Assembly: GCF_001317355.1 (NCBI RefSeq) | Contig: NZ_LKET01000032.1 | Span: forward strand, 1 to 64,000 | DNA: 64,000 nt | DNA from: Oxobacter pfennigii | Lineage (GTDB): Bacteria > Bacillota > Clostridia > Clostridiales > Oxobacteraceae | Direction: 5' to 3' | Shown: in pieces, positions 63,262-64,000 of the stretch | How positions within the stretch are numbered: the first letter of the stretch is position 1 | Layout of the letters: each line of letters begins with the position of its first letter | Translations under genes and position numbers: made by a program | The notes under the pieces: model-generated | Told to the model about the DNA's origin: nothing | Database searches by the model: none | The model's input: the letters and a program-made list of their open reading frames with translations, nothing else

Positions 63262-64000
63262 TTAATAGTTTTTAAATATTATTACCGCATTATGCCCGCC
63301 AAAACCAAAAGAATTTGACATGGCATAATTTATTTTCATATCCCTGCCTGCATTGGGTATATAATCAAGAGTACATTCTTCATCTTGATTCTCATAGTTT
63401 ATGGTAGGCGGTGCAAAGCTGTTCTTTATTGCCAGTGCCATTATAACTCCTTCAATACCGCCTGCCGCACCTAAAAGATGTCCCGTCATTGATTTTGTGG
63501 AGCTTATGGCTACCTTATCCGCATGGTCTTCAAATACAAGTTTAATTGCCTGGGTTTCAAATTTATCGTTTAATTCCGTAGATGTACCGTGTGCATTTAT
63601 ATAATCTACATACTTAGGTGTTATTCCTGCATCCTCTATGGCTTTTTTCATTGCCTGTGCTGCAAATTCTCCTCCCGGTGCCGGTGAAGTCATATGGTAA
63701 GCATCACAGCTTGAGCCATATCCTGCAACCTCGGCATAAATTTTAGCTCCTCTTTTCAAGGCATGCTCCAGCTCTTCTAAAATGAGTATACCGGCTCCTT
63801 CGCCCATTACAAAGCCATCTCTGTCTTTATCAAAGGGGCGGGAAGCTTTTGACGGTTCGTCATTTCTTGTTGATAATGCCTTCAATGAACAAAAACCTGC
63901 TACGGCTATCGGTGTTATGGAAGCTTCGGTTCCTCCCGTTATCACAATATCGGCATCTCCGCGCTCTATAACCCTGAAGGCGTCGCCAATGGCATTGGTT
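63262..64000 (-). CDS. fabF: 3-oxoacyl-[ACP] synthase II (5' part outside the window)
   Basis: Condensing enzyme of fatty acid elongation. The reading frame stays open to the window edge ([24 protein letters not shown]), so the N-terminal part with the catalytic cysteine lies beyond 64000. Visible are the catalytic histidines in [11 protein letters not shown] and [13 protein letters not shown], and the C-terminal [13 protein letters not shown] glycine loop. The neighbour is rnc, the common acpP-fabF-rnc arrangement. Confidence 0.95.
   Translation of the reverse strand, partial: TNAIGDAFRVIERGDADIVITGGTEASITPIAVAGFCSLKALSTRNDEPSKASRPFDKDRDGFVMGEGAGILILEELEHALKRGAKIYAEVAGYGSSCDAYHMTSPAPGGEFAAQAMKKAIEDAGITPKYVDYINAHGTSTELNDKFETQAIKLVFEDHADKVAISSTKSMTGHLLGAAGGIEGVIMALAIKNSFAPPTINYENQDEECTLDYIPNAGRDMKINYAMSNSFGFGGHNAVIIFKNY

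Noticed and set aside
1-64000. tRNA, rRNA, CRISPR arrays, insertion sequences, T-box or metabolite riboswitches
   Set aside because: I looked in all intergenic stretches and found no cloverleaf, regular direct repeats, transposase gene or recognisable riboswitch core.

Overview
The window is a low-GC Gram-positive chromosome segment from an endospore-forming member of the Clostridia/Firmicutes. Evidence for this is codY with hslVU, polC, recX, rny, two spoVS genes, a YmxH-type sporulation protein, the MlpA-type peptidase, YlxM next to ffh, AAGGAGG-type ribosome binding sites, many TTG starts and a Gram-positive SOS box. I cannot name the genus from sequence alone. Except for a two-gene toxin-antitoxin pair, every supported gene lies on the minus strand, so transcription runs from high to low coordinates.

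Layout in the direction of transcription. 64.0-61.0 kb: fabF (cut by the window edge), rnc, an Elp3-like radical SAM protein and a spoVS paralogue. 61.0-52.0 kb: a short membrane peptide, smc, ftsY, then ylxM-ffh-rpsP-khpA, rimM-trmD and rplS (chromosome organisation, SRP targeting, 30S/50S maturation). 52.0-43.3 kb: rbgA, rnhB, yraN, an accessory interval, comM, dprA, topA. 43.2-36.0 kb: hslV-hslU-codY, rpsB-tsf, pyrH-frr, a 63-residue ORF and uppS. 36.0-26.9 kb: cdsA-dxr-rseP-ispG, a family 2 glycosyltransferase and polC. 26.8-16.6 kb: rimP-nusA-ylxR-ylxQ-infB-rbfA-nrnA-truB-ribF, then rpsO and pnp. 16.5-1.2 kb: M16 peptidase-dut, ymxH, tepA, ftsK/spoIIIE, rimO-pgsA, recA, recX, rny, spoVS, a PHP phosphoesterase, proB and purB. 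This is the conserved ylx/ylq translation-replication-sporulation block of Firmicutes.

Two intervals are not conserved core. At 48.1-49.9 kb, between comM and yraN, a plus-strand hicAB toxin-antitoxin pair sits beside decayed fragments: a frameshifted GNAT acetyltransferase and the C-terminal AGS-C sensor domain of a CD-NTase-type (CBASS-like) protein. This looks like the remains of a defence/accessory island. At 1-1.2 kb, past purB, there is AT-rich sequence with a decayed GNAT fragment and another degenerate ORF.

Most of the new signal is regulatory. Both spoVS paralogues carry near-identical sigma-H-type promoters. A 20-bp palindromic element is repeated almost exactly after the recA and khpA terminators, 2 nt upstream of a -10-like hexamer in front of recX and rimM. 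An attenuator-like hairpin begins at the stop codon of the ORF before uppS and could alternatively mask the uppS ribosome binding site. A 230-nt multi-hairpin region lies between dut and ymxH. The recA ribosome binding site is separated from its ATG by a small hairpin. I saw no tRNA, rRNA, CRISPR array, insertion sequence or complete novel multigene system.
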